DNA of 64,000 nucleotides from assembly GCA_016281335.1 (NCBI GenBank), contig JAEEIK010000110.1, positions 1-64,000 on the forward strand, read 5' to 3'. Source of the DNA: Lachnospiraceae bacterium. Its GTDB lineage: Bacteria; Bacillota; Clostridia; Lachnospirales; Lachnospiraceae. The notes under the pieces were generated by a model. It searched no databases and was not told the DNA's origin. It was given only the letters and a program-made list of their open reading frames with translations. This document shows, piece after piece, positions 34,013 to 43,877 of this stretch; positions within the stretch are counted from its first letter, which is position 1, and every line of letters starts with the position of its first letter. A program made the position numbers and the translations under genes.

Positions 34013-35135
34013 TTTCCAGTCCGTCATAAAGTTTCGTGATCTCAGCCGTATTGGCCGAGAGTGAGAAGCGTTCTGCCCTTTCCCTTCCGGCATCGCCAAA
34101 TTTAAGCGCCCTTTCCTCATCTTCGATAAGGCTGCGCATGGCTGATGCAAGGGTATCAATATCTTCATAAAGGATACCCGTCTCACCGTCCTTAACTATT
34201 TCGGGTGTTGCTCCGCTCCTTCTTCCTATCACCGGCAGTCCTGCTCTCATGTATTCCACAGTCACCAGACCGAAGCCTTCATATTCGGAAGCAATGATCC
34301 CGGCGCCGGCTTTTTTCAGCAGCCCGCTCATATCCTTCACAAACCCGGGAAAGCGGATCAAACGTTTAAGTCCGTATTCCTCTGTCTTTCGTTTTAATAA
34401 AGCCGTATAGTTCTTATCGCCTTCTCCTGCAAATACCACTTCGAAGGGAGCTGTCTTATCCTTAAGAAGCTTTGCGGCTTCTATCACATCCAGCTGTCTC
34501 TTTGCGGGAAAGAGATAACCTGCATATACGAAACTGAATGGCCCGCTTTTTTTCTCAGCCTTCTTAAACTGAAGTGAAGTATCTATACCGTCATATATCC
34601 TGACAGTCTTCGCAGCCGGGTACTTTTTATCAAGATAGTCCTTTACCGCATCTGAAATGGCTATCAGCCTGTCTGCGCTTTCATAATACTTACGCACCGT
34701 CTCATCCGGGTAAAAGAATCTCATACCGTAATGCAGATCGGCAAATTCCCGTATATGCCATACATGCCTGCAATTAAGCCTCTCGGAGAGCATGGCCCCC
34801 TGTCCTATCACCGAGGTATTGGAGTGTATCAGCTCTATGCCCTTATCCTTAAAAAGCTCTGCAAGGCTTTCAAGCTCAGCCTCTATGGCCTTTTTTCTTT
34901 TACTCTTCTTTAGCGCAAAGCTTATGGGTTCCCTGTATATAGCCTCCCACTGCGTTAACGCCTGTATATGATATTCTATCCCGTTCTCCTTAAGGATGCG
35001 GGTAAACTCTCCTTCGGCCGGAAGGACCACTACCGGAATATGTTTCCCCCCTGCCTTTAAGCCGAGCACGAGATTTAGCAGAGCCCTTCCGGCTCCGTAC
35101 AGATTGTCATAATGGCTTAAAAACAGGATCTTCAT
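34002..35135 (-). CDS. GT4 glycosyltransferase
   Basis: 377-aa GT-B retaining enzyme. MKILFLSHYDNLYGAGRALL begins the acceptor domain, FVYAGYLFPAKRQLDVIEAA the donor domain, and IASEYEGFGLVTVEYMRAG carries EX7E. The ATG overlaps the upstream flippase stop (ATGA), implying translational coupling. Adds an unknown sugar to the lipid-linked unit. Confidence 0.9.
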   Translation of the reverse strand: MKILFLSHYDNLYGAGRALLNLVLGLKAGGKHIPVVVLPAEGEFTRILKENGIEYHIQALTQWEAIYREPISFALKKSKRKKAIEAELESLAELFKDKGIELIHSNTSVIGQGAMLSERLNCRHVWHIREFADLHYGMRFFYPDETVRKYYESADRLIAISDAVKDYLDKKYPAAKTVRIYDGIDTSLQFKKAEKKSGPFSFVYAGYLFPAKRQLDVIEAAKLLKDKTAPFEVVFAGEGDKNYTALLKRKTEEYGLKRLIRFPGFVKDMSGLLKKAGAGIIASEYEGFGLVTVEYMRAGLPVIGRRSGATPEIVKDGETGILYEDIDTLASAMRSLIEDEERALKFGDAGRERAERFSLSANTAEITKLYDGLENEG

Positions 35136-36907
35136 ATATTCTTCAGGACCTCTGCCTTGTCTTTCTTAACGGCTATACCGCCTGATATCTCATAAATGCT
35201 GTCGCAGTTCCTTATGGTCGAAAGCCTGTGGGCCACGATGATCATGGTCTTGCTTCCGTGCAGCGAATCAATGGCTTCCATAACAGCGGTCTCTGTCTCG
35301 GTATCCAGGGCGCTGGTAGCTTCATCCAGCACCAGTATCTCGGGATTTTCATAAAGAGCTCTCGCTATGGCTATCCTCTGGCGCTGTCCGCCGGAGATCC
35401 TCACGCCCGATTCTCCCACCATGGAATCCAGTCCGTTTTCCAGACCTTTGACAAAGTCTTCCAGCTGGGCCTCTCTTACGGCATGCCATACCTTTTCCTC
35501 ATCTATCTCTTCTTTCCTTATGCCGAAAGCCACATTTGCCCTGATGGTATCATCGGTAAGATATACGCTCTGGGGAACATAGCCTACCAGCTTTGACCAG
35601 CCAAGCAGATTGGAATACACATCTTCCCCGTCTATCTCTATATTTCCCTTATCCGGCGGCAACAGTCCCAGTATCACATCCGCAAGGGTAGTCTTGCCGG
35701 CGCCGGAAGGACCTATAAGAGCCACTGACTCTCCCTTCTTTATCGTCAGTGACAGACCGTTCAGCACATTGTCATGACCGGTAGGATATTTAAAGCTTAT
35801 ATTGTTTATCTTAAGCGCATCATTAAAGCTTAAGCTCTTTCCGTTATCATCTTTCTCATCCCTTAAATGATTGTCCTTATCCGCTTCTATCTGACGGAGC
35901 ATATCATAGATGGCGTCAAGCCTCGGACGGTTATAGGTTATCGCGTTCACGTTGGTGGTCATCCTGCCTACCGAAGGGAAGAGCCTGAAAGCCGCCATGG
36001 CTACACCTGCAAGCTTGGTTATATAGTCGGCGGTATCCTCCACCATATGAAGACGCAGCACCACGATAGCTATGAGTCCGCCTATACAGACAACCTCATA
36101 TACATACATGGGTATGACATTTAAGAAGTTGCTCTTCTTTGCGGCTCTGGCATTTTCGCTGCAGGCGCCCTCGAAGCTTTCAAGGAAATACTTCTGACGG
36201 TTCATGACCATGATCTCTTTTATGCCGTTGAAGGCCTGGCTTAAATACTGCAGCATCTGGCCTTCGCATTCCTGGCTTATGACGCCGATCAGCTTGACGA
36301 TCTTTTTCATACCTTTGAAAAGGAAGAGCATGCAAAGCCCCAGTATGCCCACCAGAGATACCGCAAGTATCGGATCCAGCACTATGATATATATGCTTAT
36401 GGCAGCGCAGGTAAAGAGCTCGGCTATCATCCTGAAAAGGAAGAAGCACATGGCAAAGACACCCACCACATCCTGATTAACCGTACGGATAAGTATCGAC
36501 GAGTTTACGTTCACATGAAAAAGATAGGAACTGCGAAGATAGGTGTTTGCCATCTTTAAGGACAGGTCCCTCTGTACCGCAGTGGAATACCAGGCCTGTA
36601 TGTATGAAGAAAACATCAGGTAAAGGTTCTTGATAATATAAATGATTATAATGATTATGCCGAGGACTGTCATGACCTTACGGCTGTCCGAGATATCCAT
36701 GAAATACCCAAGGGCGCGGGTATACCACTTAGTCGCGCTCTCTTCGGGCTTCATCACGGTCTCCATCAGAGGCAGTATGGCCGAGACTCCGAGGAGTTCC
36801 CAGATGGAACCTATCAGCGCCACAAAGCAGACCAGCACATACTGTCTCTTCTGCTTCGGTGTCAGTATATAGTTTAATTCAGTCAGTATCTTTTTCAGAC
36901 TTTTCAT
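35132..36907 (-). CDS. pglK: PglK-like ABC flippase for lipid-linked oligosaccharide (copy 1)
   Basis: 591-aa half-transporter with an N-terminal six-helix domain and a C-terminal ATPase: Walker A GPSGAGKTT, signature ISGGQRQRIAIARAL, Walker B ILVLDEATSALD. The N-terminus LTPKQKRQYVLVCFVALIGSI followed by ELLGVSAILPLM is typical of PglK, which flips undecaprenyl-PP-heptasaccharide in Campylobacter glycosylation; family length about 560-590 aa. No Wzx flippase was recognised, so this and its paralogue at 45.7-47.5 kb probably do that job. A GAGG-containing site precedes the ATG. A generic lipid or drug exporter is less likely in this context. Confidence 0.85.
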   Translation of the reverse strand: MKSLKKILTELNYILTPKQKRQYVLVCFVALIGSIWELLGVSAILPLMETVMKPEESATKWYTRALGYFMDISDSRKVMTVLGIIIIIIYIIKNLYLMFSSYIQAWYSTAVQRDLSLKMANTYLRSSYLFHVNVNSSILIRTVNQDVVGVFAMCFFLFRMIAELFTCAAISIYIIVLDPILAVSLVGILGLCMLFLFKGMKKIVKLIGVISQECEGQMLQYLSQAFNGIKEIMVMNRQKYFLESFEGACSENARAAKKSNFLNVIPMYVYEVVCIGGLIAIVVLRLHMVEDTADYITKLAGVAMAAFRLFPSVGRMTTNVNAITYNRPRLDAIYDMLRQIEADKDNHLRDEKDDNGKSLSFNDALKINNISFKYPTGHDNVLNGLSLTIKKGESVALIGPSGAGKTTLADVILGLLPPDKGNIEIDGEDVYSNLLGWSKLVGYVPQSVYLTDDTIRANVAFGIRKEEIDEEKVWHAVREAQLEDFVKGLENGLDSMVGESGVRISGGQRQRIAIARALYENPEILVLDEATSALDTETETAVMEAIDSLHGSKTMIIVAHRLSTIRNCDSIYEISGGIAVKKDKAEVLKNI

Positions 36908-38279
36908 GTTTTCCTCTCTTTACCAGCTCCCACAGCATTATCAGCCCGGCCTGGTAGAACAGTGCCATGTTGTAGATCATATATCTGCTCTGGCAGAATA
37001 TCAGTGCAGCCGTAACTCCCACATTTACAAGTATCGCAGTCAGTACAGACATTCCGATGACAGCTGCGTCATAGCATTCCTTTTTCCTGTAACATATCAC
37101 CATTAGGGCGATAAAGCCTATATATGCCGCAAGTGCACAGAGATCAAGAAGTTTATGTCTGGCTGCTATCGTATTGACAAAACCGTTTATCAGTGAAGCC
37201 GCATATACCTTCAGATAGGTCCCGGCGTTGTCTGCAAGCAGGCTCTTAACTATCACGCCGCTCATGCGGTCAGCCTCAGCCTCAGCCTCCATGCCTTCCT
37301 TAAAGCCTCGCTGAATGGCATAGTCTATGAACAGAGGCCCGGTGGTATTAACGGTTATCACATCATAATTTTCTTCGTAGTGTTCTTCCAGTTCCCTTAA
37401 GCTCTTACCTGCATAGGAGTAATTGCTCTTAGTCTCATCCAGCAGATCCATGGTCTTTATGAAAAGATCTTTAACGCTCTCTTCTTTGATCAGTTTGGCA
37501 TCTTCCTTATCCGCCACGTAAAGCGTAGTGGTCAGCACCAGGTTCATGTCCCTGGTATTCTGCTTAAACTCGCCTCTCAGCGCATAATTATACATTCTGG
37601 TACCGAGCAGGGCAAGGATCAGCGTCAGCGCCATGCCGACCGCCAGCAGCACTATCTTCTTAAAGTGGTCTGCCGGTTTCTTCAGGCTCTTCCTGTCAAA
37701 GAAAGCAACGGTAAAGAGAGTTATATACCCCATGGCCATCTGCTTTCTGATATCAGTCATAAAAGCACAGAGCAGAAGTGTCACTAAAACCGTCTTTGCA
37801 TTCTTAAGCTCAAGCCCCTTCTCTCTTAGCTTAAAACATAACAGCATGAACAGCAGCCATACGGACAGGGTGATGCCCTCGGTCATGATGCTGTTGGTAT
37901 AAACTACAGCCCTCTTCGCCGCATACTGGGTAAGCAGCGCTTCTCCGAAATGCGGAAGGAACAGCAGCGCATAGATAAGCCTTGGCAGAGCAAAACGCTT
38001 TTTCAGATAAGTACAGAGCATTGTCACTGCCGCAGCCATCAGCAGATTCTGGAACAGGATCACAGCAAAAAGATAATGTTCCTCTCCGAATATCCCGCGG
38101 AATGCGGCAAGCAGCAGAGGATACACCGGTTCCCTTGCGGATATCATGTTTATATAGCCCGGCGAATCACTTCCGAGATACACTCCGTAACGGATCGCAA
38201 AAAAAAGATAAAAAGCAGCGCTGACGACAAACGCCGCTGCTGCTTCGGGTATCTTTTTTTTCACTTCTTTTTCATTCAT
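36879..38279 (-). CDS. Polytopic membrane protein, possible GT-C glycosyltransferase
   Basis: 466 aa with about ten to eleven membrane segments. The first external loop after helix 1 contains GVYLGSDSPGYINM, which resembles the acidic first-loop motif of GT-C enzymes using polyprenyl-linked donors. A large loop (about residues 235-330) lies between later helices. No strong family match can be read by eye. Overlaps the GT2 gene upstream by 8 nt and the flippase by 29 nt. The neighbouring GT2 with two membrane helices could make its polyprenyl-phosphate sugar donor. Confidence 0.65.
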   Translation of the reverse strand: MNEKEVKKKIPEAAAAFVVSAAFYLFFAIRYGVYLGSDSPGYINMISAREPVYPLLLAAFRGIFGEEHYLFAVILFQNLLMAAAVTMLCTYLKKRFALPRLIYALLFLPHFGEALLTQYAAKRAVVYTNSIMTEGITLSVWLLFMLLCFKLREKGLELKNAKTVLVTLLLCAFMTDIRKQMAMGYITLFTVAFFDRKSLKKPADHFKKIVLLAVGMALTLILALLGTRMYNYALRGEFKQNTRDMNLVLTTTLYVADKEDAKLIKEESVKDLFIKTMDLLDETKSNYSYAGKSLRELEEHYEENYDVITVNTTGPLFIDYAIQRGFKEGMEAEAEADRMSGVIVKSLLADNAGTYLKVYAASLINGFVNTIAARHKLLDLCALAAYIGFIALMVICYRKKECYDAAVIGMSVLTAILVNVGVTAALIFCQSRYMIYNMALFYQAGLIMLWELVKRGKHEKSEKDTD

Positions 38280-39213
38280 CTCTCTTCTTTATATGTTCGG
38301 CCCTTATCCTGTACAACAGGAGTTCGAAATCCCTCCGGCTCCTGGTCACCATATCCGAAAGTATGAGCCCGGAGAAGAAGGCCTGCATGGCCCCGAGGGC
38401 GATAAAGCCGCTGACCACCAGTGTCGGCATATTCTCCACCAGATGTGTATTGATGAATCTCGCAAACACCCACAGGAACATGACTGCTGCAACAAGGAGC
38501 ATCAGAAATGCCAGAGTCGAAAAGAATTTAAAGGGCTTATAATTCTTATACAGTTTGACTATGGTGGAAAGGACCCTGATACCGTCGGAGTAGGTATTAA
38601 GTTTGGACTGGCTGCCTTCGGGCCTGTCCCTGTATTCCACCACCACATTGGCTATGACCATTTCGTTAAACACAGCGTGTATGGACATTTCCGTCTCTAT
38701 CTCAAAGCCGCGGCTCAAGACCGGATAGCTCTTTACGAATTCGTATGACAGAGCCCTGAAGCCTGTCATTATATCCTTTATATCACTCTTGAACAGATGA
38801 TTTATCGCATAGCGGACCATGCTGTTCCCCATATTATGAAAGGGTCTCGTGTTTTCCTGAAAATAGGTAGAAGACAGCCTGTCTCCCACCACCATATCCA
38901 CGCCTTCTTCAAGTACCAGCCTGGCCATCTCTGTCGCTGTCTCCATCGGATAGGTATCATCACCGTCCACACAGATATAACAGTCCGCATCTATATCCCT
39001 GAACATGCTGCGCAGCACATAGCCCTTGCCCTGTCTCTTCTCATGCCTGACTACTGCTCCTGCGGCCTTTGCTATCTTAACCGTGTCATCGGTTGAATTA
39101 TTGTCATAAACATATACCACGGCTTCGGGAAGCGCGGCCTTCGAATCCTTGATGACTTTTTCTATTGTCTTTTCCTCGTTATAGCAGGGGATCAGCACCG
39201 CTATCCTGTCCAT
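38272..39213 (-). CDS. DPM1/GtrB-type GT2 with two C-terminal membrane helices
   Basis: 313 aa. RIAVLIPCYNEEKTIEKVI, YDNNSTDDTVKIAKAAGAVV, YICVDGDDTYPMET, then about residues 230-285 with two hydrophobic segments. Such enzymes transfer a sugar from UDP- or GDP-sugar to undecaprenyl phosphate, producing the donor for GT-C enzymes. The adjacent polytopic protein (36.9-38.3 kb) is the natural partner. GGAG precedes the ATG. Confidence 0.9.
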   Translation of the reverse strand: MDRIAVLIPCYNEEKTIEKVIKDSKAALPEAVVYVYDNNSTDDTVKIAKAAGAVVRHEKRQGKGYVLRSMFRDIDADCYICVDGDDTYPMETATEMARLVLEEGVDMVVGDRLSSTYFQENTRPFHNMGNSMVRYAINHLFKSDIKDIMTGFRALSYEFVKSYPVLSRGFEIETEMSIHAVFNEMVIANVVVEYRDRPEGSQSKLNTYSDGIRVLSTIVKLYKNYKPFKFFSTLAFLMLLVAAVMFLWVFARFINTHLVENMPTLVVSGFIALGAMQAFFSGLILSDMVTRSRRDFELLLYRIRAEHIKKRDE

Positions 39214-39228
39214 AGGGTTCTCTCCTTT

Positions 39229-39633
39229 TTATTTTTTCACTCCCACAAACTTAAGAAACTCATCGTAATCCCTGATGTAATCATCTTCGTCATAATACTT
39301 CGACGCAAACACCATCAGCACCGCGTGTTCCGAGAATTCAGACATTTCCCTCCACATATTGTTGGCAATATATAAGCCCTCATAGGGATTGTCAAGTATC
39401 ACGTTGGTCTTCTCCTTCCCGTCGTCCAGAAGGATATTCACCGAACCGTGAACGCATACCAGGAGCTGCTCCAGGGACTTGTGGGCATGCTTGCCGCGAA
39501 CGAAGCCCTCTCTGGTATCGAACATGAAATATACTCTCTTTATCTCAAAGGGCACGTCCTTCAGTTCTTCCAGACTTACCAGATGTCCCCTTTCATCCCC
39601 GTGCATCTGCAGGGGATATTTCTTTATCTCCAT
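39229..39633 (-). CDS. fdtA: FdtA/WxcM-like dTDP-4-keto-6-deoxyhexose 3,4-ketoisomerase
   Basis: 134-aa cupin. RVYFMFDTREGFVRGKHAHK followed by SLEQLLVCVHGSVNI and YEGLYIANNMWREM match FdtA/QdtA, which shift the keto group of dTDP-4-keto-6-deoxyglucose to C3 before amination. RmlA and RmlB elsewhere in the window could supply the substrate. No 3-aminotransferase (FdtB-type) was found, so the route is incomplete here or the product differs. AGAGG precedes the ATG by about 8 nt. Confidence 0.85.
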   Translation of the reverse strand: MEIKKYPLQMHGDERGHLVSLEELKDVPFEIKRVYFMFDTREGFVRGKHAHKSLEQLLVCVHGSVNILLDDGKEKTNVILDNPYEGLYIANNMWREMSEFSEHAVLMVFASKYYDEDDYIRDYDEFLKFVGVKK

Positions 39634-39635
39634 AG

Positions 39636-40661
39636 TTATGCCTCTTCCTTTTCCGGCTTTGATTCTTCCTCCGCCGCATTCTTCTTAATGGTTGCCGCTT
39701 CCTGCCACATCCTGGTACTGTGGCCGTCATATATGAGTTTTCTTACATGGTACTGGACATCTTCCATTATCTTTCTGTTGGCGCTGATCACATCGGCCAG
39801 CATGCCTATGACAACAGTGACAAAGCCAATGATCATCAATGTACATGCAAGTATCAGAGACTGCACGTGACCGTTGCTGGAACCCTTGAATATGAATACG
39901 ATAAAGCGTATGCCTATTCCCATGCCTATAAGGAAGGGGATCGCACCGAGCACAGTCAGCACCGCAAGAGACTTATACATCAGCAGCGCCCTGAATATGG
40001 TCAGCATCGATTTCTTTATATATGAACCCATGCTGCTGAAAAGCCTTGATTTACGCAATTCCGGATTGGTCCTAACCGGCACCGAAGTGATCGCTATCTT
40101 ATTTCTTCCGGCCTGCACTATCGTCTCCAGCGTGTAGGTATATTCATTTATAACATTCACATGCATGGCCGCTTCTCTTGAGAAGGCGCGGAAACCGCTG
40201 GGCGCATCGGGTATCCCGGTCTTTGAAGCCTTGCGCACCACCCAGCTGCCCAGATGCTGCAGCTTCTTCTTTATCCAGGAAAAATGCGGGGTATCGTCTA
40301 TGGGCCTCTCACCTATCACTATATCCGCTTCGCCGTTCAATATGGGACGCACCAGCTTTTCTATATCTTCACCGCAGTACTGGTTATCCGCATCGGTATT
40401 GACTATGATGTCGGCGCCGAGGGCCAGGCAGTTTTCAAGTCCTGCCATAAAGCCTCTTGCAAGGCCTTTATTCCTCGTAAAGCAGACTACATGATGGACT
40501 CCCCAGTTGACCGCAGTCTGCACAGTCTTGTCCGAGCTTCCGTCATCGATTATCAGATATTCTATCTCGTCTATCCCGTCTATGTGTTTGGGCAGATCGT
40601 TCAATGCGATCTCCAGTGTGTCTGCTTCGTTATAGCAGGGGATCTGTATTATCAGTTTCAT
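39636..40661 (-). CDS. DPM1-like GT2 with C-terminal membrane helices
   Basis: 341 aa. LIIQIPCYNEADTLEIALND, IIDDGSSDKTVQTAVNWG, IIVNTDADNQYCGEDIEKLV (DxD), DAPSGFRAFSREAAMHVN, and two membrane segments about 230-290, followed by a short charged tail. It probably forms a polyprenyl-phosphate-linked sugar for the large GT-C-like protein encoded one base downstream of the upstream gene's stop. The Lys/Glu-rich C-terminus is unremarkable. Confidence 0.88.
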   Translation of the reverse strand: MKLIIQIPCYNEADTLEIALNDLPKHIDGIDEIEYLIIDDGSSDKTVQTAVNWGVHHVVCFTRNKGLARGFMAGLENCLALGADIIVNTDADNQYCGEDIEKLVRPILNGEADIVIGERPIDDTPHFSWIKKKLQHLGSWVVRKASKTGIPDAPSGFRAFSREAAMHVNVINEYTYTLETIVQAGRNKIAITSVPVRTNPELRKSRLFSSMGSYIKKSMLTIFRALLMYKSLAVLTVLGAIPFLIGMGIGIRFIVFIFKGSSNGHVQSLILACTLMIIGFVTVVIGMLADVISANRKIMEDVQYHVRKLIYDGHSTRMWQEAATIKKNAAEEESKPEKEEA

Positions 40662-40662
40662 C

Positions 40663-42765
40663 TTATTTTCCCTCGTATATAAGTAATGCGGTGGCTGTAT
40701 CTATCAGAGTCACGTCGTTGGGATAAGGTATGCTCTTTTCCTCATCGCAGACATACTGCGAGGTTGATGCCATTCCTTTATATACATACCTCCATCCGTT
40801 TTCGGGCTTCGGAACCGTTCCGAGATCGTAACTGAGCACCCATACGTTTCTGTAATTGTTCTTAAGCTGTCTGGCCTGTCTCTCCGGATTTTCCTGATTC
40901 ATGAAGAACAGATCCGCGCCGGTAAGGCCTTTAAGCTGAAGCGCAAACACGCGCGGGCTGGAGTATCCCTGTTCATTTATGATCAGCGCATCCTTCTCGC
41001 CAAGACAGGATGCGAGTTCCTCAAGAGTCTCATAACTGCAGCAGGTCTTGTCCTGCTCTTTATATACAATATTTCCCTGCATGATCATTATGGAGATCGC
41101 GATCACGGAAATAAGGGCCAGCGCAGGCTTTGGCAGTTTATTAAACAGATAACCGGCCAGTATTACCGGCAGGAAAATGTAGGGAGCCAGATATCTTGCA
41201 AAGTAATAATACTCCCTTACCATCACCCACATGACGCCGCAGATAAGAGCGCTCATGTAATACATGCAGAGTATCATACTGAACAGCCTTCTGTCCTTCA
41301 GCAGTTCATTTCCTCTCATTATACATACTATCACGGCTGCAGGCAAAAAGATGAATCCGCTTAATGCCGCATAGCCTACGATAAAGAGATACTTAGGATC
41401 TACCCAGTCCAGGAAAGGCTTGATCTGCACAGAATAGAGAACTACGTTTCCTATCGTCAGAAGTATGAGCAGGACCCTGCATATGATGCCTGTAAGCTTT
41501 GCATTGGCCACATTTTTTAAGCCTTTTATCATGGGACTGTTCTTATGGGCAAACATAAGCAGCCCGGATACTATGATGACTGCTGCGGAAGCAAGTATCA
41601 CCACTCCCTGGAGATTATCCTCGTTTATCGCATCTTTTGTCATCGTAAATACATTTTCAAAGTTGAACCTGACATACTCCCTGCCCGTATGCCACATCAT
41701 TGAAAAGCCGGCAGCATATGAAACGCAGAGCATGATAGTGCTGATCAGGTATTGCTTCTCCCTGCTCCTTAAGAAATTAAATAGCAAAAGGATCACCAGC
41801 ATCGGCATCATCACCGAGATCATTATATGCAGGAAGCTTAAACCCGAAAGTAAGAAACCCGCAAAGAGCGGCGCCGCCGGAGCCCTTTCTTCCGTTATCA
41901 TCATAAAGAGTCCGGTGACAAATACCGCTATCACTATCTCATTCAGGGTATTCATACCGCACCAGATCATCAGGGGCGAAGTAAGCACCACTGCTCCTGC
42001 GATAAAGGAATAGAGCCTTCCGAGCCTTAAGTTCTCGCTCAGCATCCACACATAGGCAACCACAAGGCAGAAGGCTATGACAGGCACATAGGACAGGCCT
42101 TTCAGACCAAAGAGCACACCGAAGAGCGCAAGCAGTGCAGAGAAAGTGTTTACTCCGTGCAATGTACCGTGCAGCAGCCCTTCTTCCTCATTTTCATCCG
42201 CAAATATCTCTTCCTCTACTGTCCCTTCAAACTCCTCCTCATCTTCTTCATCAAAGTGATCGGGAAGGTAAAGTCCGTCCATGCCCTCCAGATGCCGCAT
42301 ATATTCCATCTGTTCCCATTTGCTGACTATCAGATCATATTCCGGAAAATTCACTTCGTTATCATAATAGCCGTTCATGTAAAACATGGCGCGTATCTGA
42401 TACAGTCCCTCATCCTGCCCCGTATCATAAGAGCCGGAGCGGTGGGAAGAAGCTATCAGAAAAGCCGCGATCATAAGTATCAGCAGCGGAAGATATCTTA
42501 CAAAATCCACGCCTATCTTCGGTCTTTCTCCGCCTGCCCCCGCATAGAAGACAACGCAGGCTATCACCGCCGCGATCACTGTCCCTGTCAATGCTGCAGG
42601 CATGCTGAAGGAATCCGTAAGGAACAGAAGGCCCGAACTGACAATATACAGCGCAGTGTAAAGGCCTGCCGAAACCGGTATCAGTTTAAAAATATCTATT
42701 CTTCTGTACGCGAAGGCCGTGGCAAGCACTGACAATGCAAGCCCCGCCAGAAACAGGAATATCAT
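40663..42765 (-). CDS. Large polytopic GT-C-like glycosyltransferase
   Basis: 700 aa with about 13 hydrophobic segments and a soluble C-terminal part (from about 590). The first large external loop has SYDTGQDEGLYQIRAMFYMN, resembling the acidic catalytic loop of ArnT/PMT-like GT-C enzymes, and an unusually acidic stretch (DHFDEEDEEEFEGTVEEE at roughly 169-186). Likely transfers a sugar from a polyprenyl-phosphate donor to the glycan on the outer membrane face. The start overlaps the GT4 gene (ATGA). Donor probably comes from the DPM1-like GT2 encoded next. Confidence 0.72.
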   Translation of the reverse strand: MIFLFLAGLALSVLATAFAYRRIDIFKLIPVSAGLYTALYIVSSGLLFLTDSFSMPAALTGTVIAAVIACVVFYAGAGGERPKIGVDFVRYLPLLILMIAAFLIASSHRSGSYDTGQDEGLYQIRAMFYMNGYYDNEVNFPEYDLIVSKWEQMEYMRHLEGMDGLYLPDHFDEEDEEEFEGTVEEEIFADENEEEGLLHGTLHGVNTFSALLALFGVLFGLKGLSYVPVIAFCLVVAYVWMLSENLRLGRLYSFIAGAVVLTSPLMIWCGMNTLNEIVIAVFVTGLFMMITEERAPAAPLFAGFLLSGLSFLHIMISVMMPMLVILLLFNFLRSREKQYLISTIMLCVSYAAGFSMMWHTGREYVRFNFENVFTMTKDAINEDNLQGVVILASAAVIIVSGLLMFAHKNSPMIKGLKNVANAKLTGIICRVLLILLTIGNVVLYSVQIKPFLDWVDPKYLFIVGYAALSGFIFLPAAVIVCIMRGNELLKDRRLFSMILCMYYMSALICGVMWVMVREYYYFARYLAPYIFLPVILAGYLFNKLPKPALALISVIAISIMIMQGNIVYKEQDKTCCSYETLEELASCLGEKDALIINEQGYSSPRVFALQLKGLTGADLFFMNQENPERQARQLKNNYRNVWVLSYDLGTVPKPENGWRYVYKGMASTSQYVCDEEKSIPYPNDVTLIDTATALLIYEGK

Positions 42766-43877
42766 CTCATCTCTCCATATATCTTAAGTATTCCGTCCGT
42801 CATCTCCGAAACGGAAAAACTCTTTTCTTCAATCTCATCAAAGGCAGCATCACCCTTTTCGATGACCTCCCTTATCCTCTCTGCAAGCTGAGCGGCATCA
42901 CGGTTCTTAAACTTAAGACACTTCCCGTATACCACTTCGGGAAGAGAACCCGCATCGCTGACGATAAGCGGAGTTCCTATCATGCAGGCTTCCAGGGCCG
43001 AGAAGCCGAAGCCCTCGGTAATCGAAGGCACCACTACACAGTCAGCCTGTTTTATACAGCTTAAGAGTTCACCGCGGGATACGGAAGCCCTTACCCTTAC
43101 CAGTCCTTTAAGACCGTCATCTATAACACTCCTCAAAAACTCTTTTCTCGGTTTTTCCGGTTCAGCTCCGAGAAGGAAACAGAATCTCACCTTTGAAAGA
43201 TCGGTGCCGCTGTTCTTGAGCAGGGCTATGGCCTTTTCATATACAGATACGCCCTTGGTCCGCCCGGGTCTTCCGTAATAAAGGAATACCTTTTTATTCC
43301 TTATGCCGAAATGATCCTTAAGGGAAAAATCCGTAAGGTCTTCATCTTTCAGATCACTGGCAAGATAGACTCTTGTGATGTCCTTCCTTCCGCAGTATTT
43401 GATAAAATCTCTTTTCGTGGCCTCAGAAATCGCATGATATCTGTCAAAGCGCTGTCTGGTGCATACCTGTTCCACAGCAAAGTAAACCAGCGCCCTGTAG
43501 AACACATCGGTCCAGAACCACTTGAAGCCCCTTACTTCGTAAACGGTCAGCAGCGAAGGCTTATTATATCTGCGTGCCAGTCTTGAAGTGACAGGAGCCG
43601 TGGTAAAGATCGAAGTATGGACCACATCACACCACTCAATGATGTCCTCTATGTCGCCTGACCTGGGGATAGGATGTCCGAAAGCAGACTTCCATTTACA
43701 GTATCTCACCTGTATCCCGTCAACGTTTTTTTCACCCAGATATTCATCGCCCACGTTGCGGGCTACTACACGCACTTCGTGACCAAGGCTTACGAGCCTT
43801 TTTGCCACTTCATAAAACATCAGTTCACCGCCGCCCACATAGGGATAAAAATGCGGCAGCACCATTGCTATCTTCAT
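42762..43877 (-). CDS. GT4 glycosyltransferase
   Basis: 371-aa GT-B enzyme: KIAMVLPHFYPYVGGGELMF, FLYYGRPGRTKGVSVYEKA, and VPSITEGFGFSALEACMIG with EX7E. The ATG overlaps the asnB stop (ATGA). Donor unknown. Part of unit C. Confidence 0.9.
   Translation of the reverse strand: MKIAMVLPHFYPYVGGGELMFYEVAKRLVSLGHEVRVVARNVGDEYLGEKNVDGIQVRYCKWKSAFGHPIPRSGDIEDIIEWCDVVHTSIFTTAPVTSRLARRYNKPSLLTVYEVRGFKWFWTDVFYRALVYFAVEQVCTRQRFDRYHAISEATKRDFIKYCGRKDITRVYLASDLKDEDLTDFSLKDHFGIRNKKVFLYYGRPGRTKGVSVYEKAIALLKNSGTDLSKVRFCFLLGAEPEKPRKEFLRSVIDDGLKGLVRVRASVSRGELLSCIKQADCVVVPSITEGFGFSALEACMIGTPLIVSDAGSLPEVVYGKCLKFKNRDAAQLAERIREVIEKGDAAFDEIEEKSFSVSEMTDGILKIYGEMR

Noticed and set aside
34013-34186. Longer N-terminus for the Wzy-like protein
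   Set aside because: The extra segment is an alternative frame of the upstream GT4 gene and lacks membrane character.
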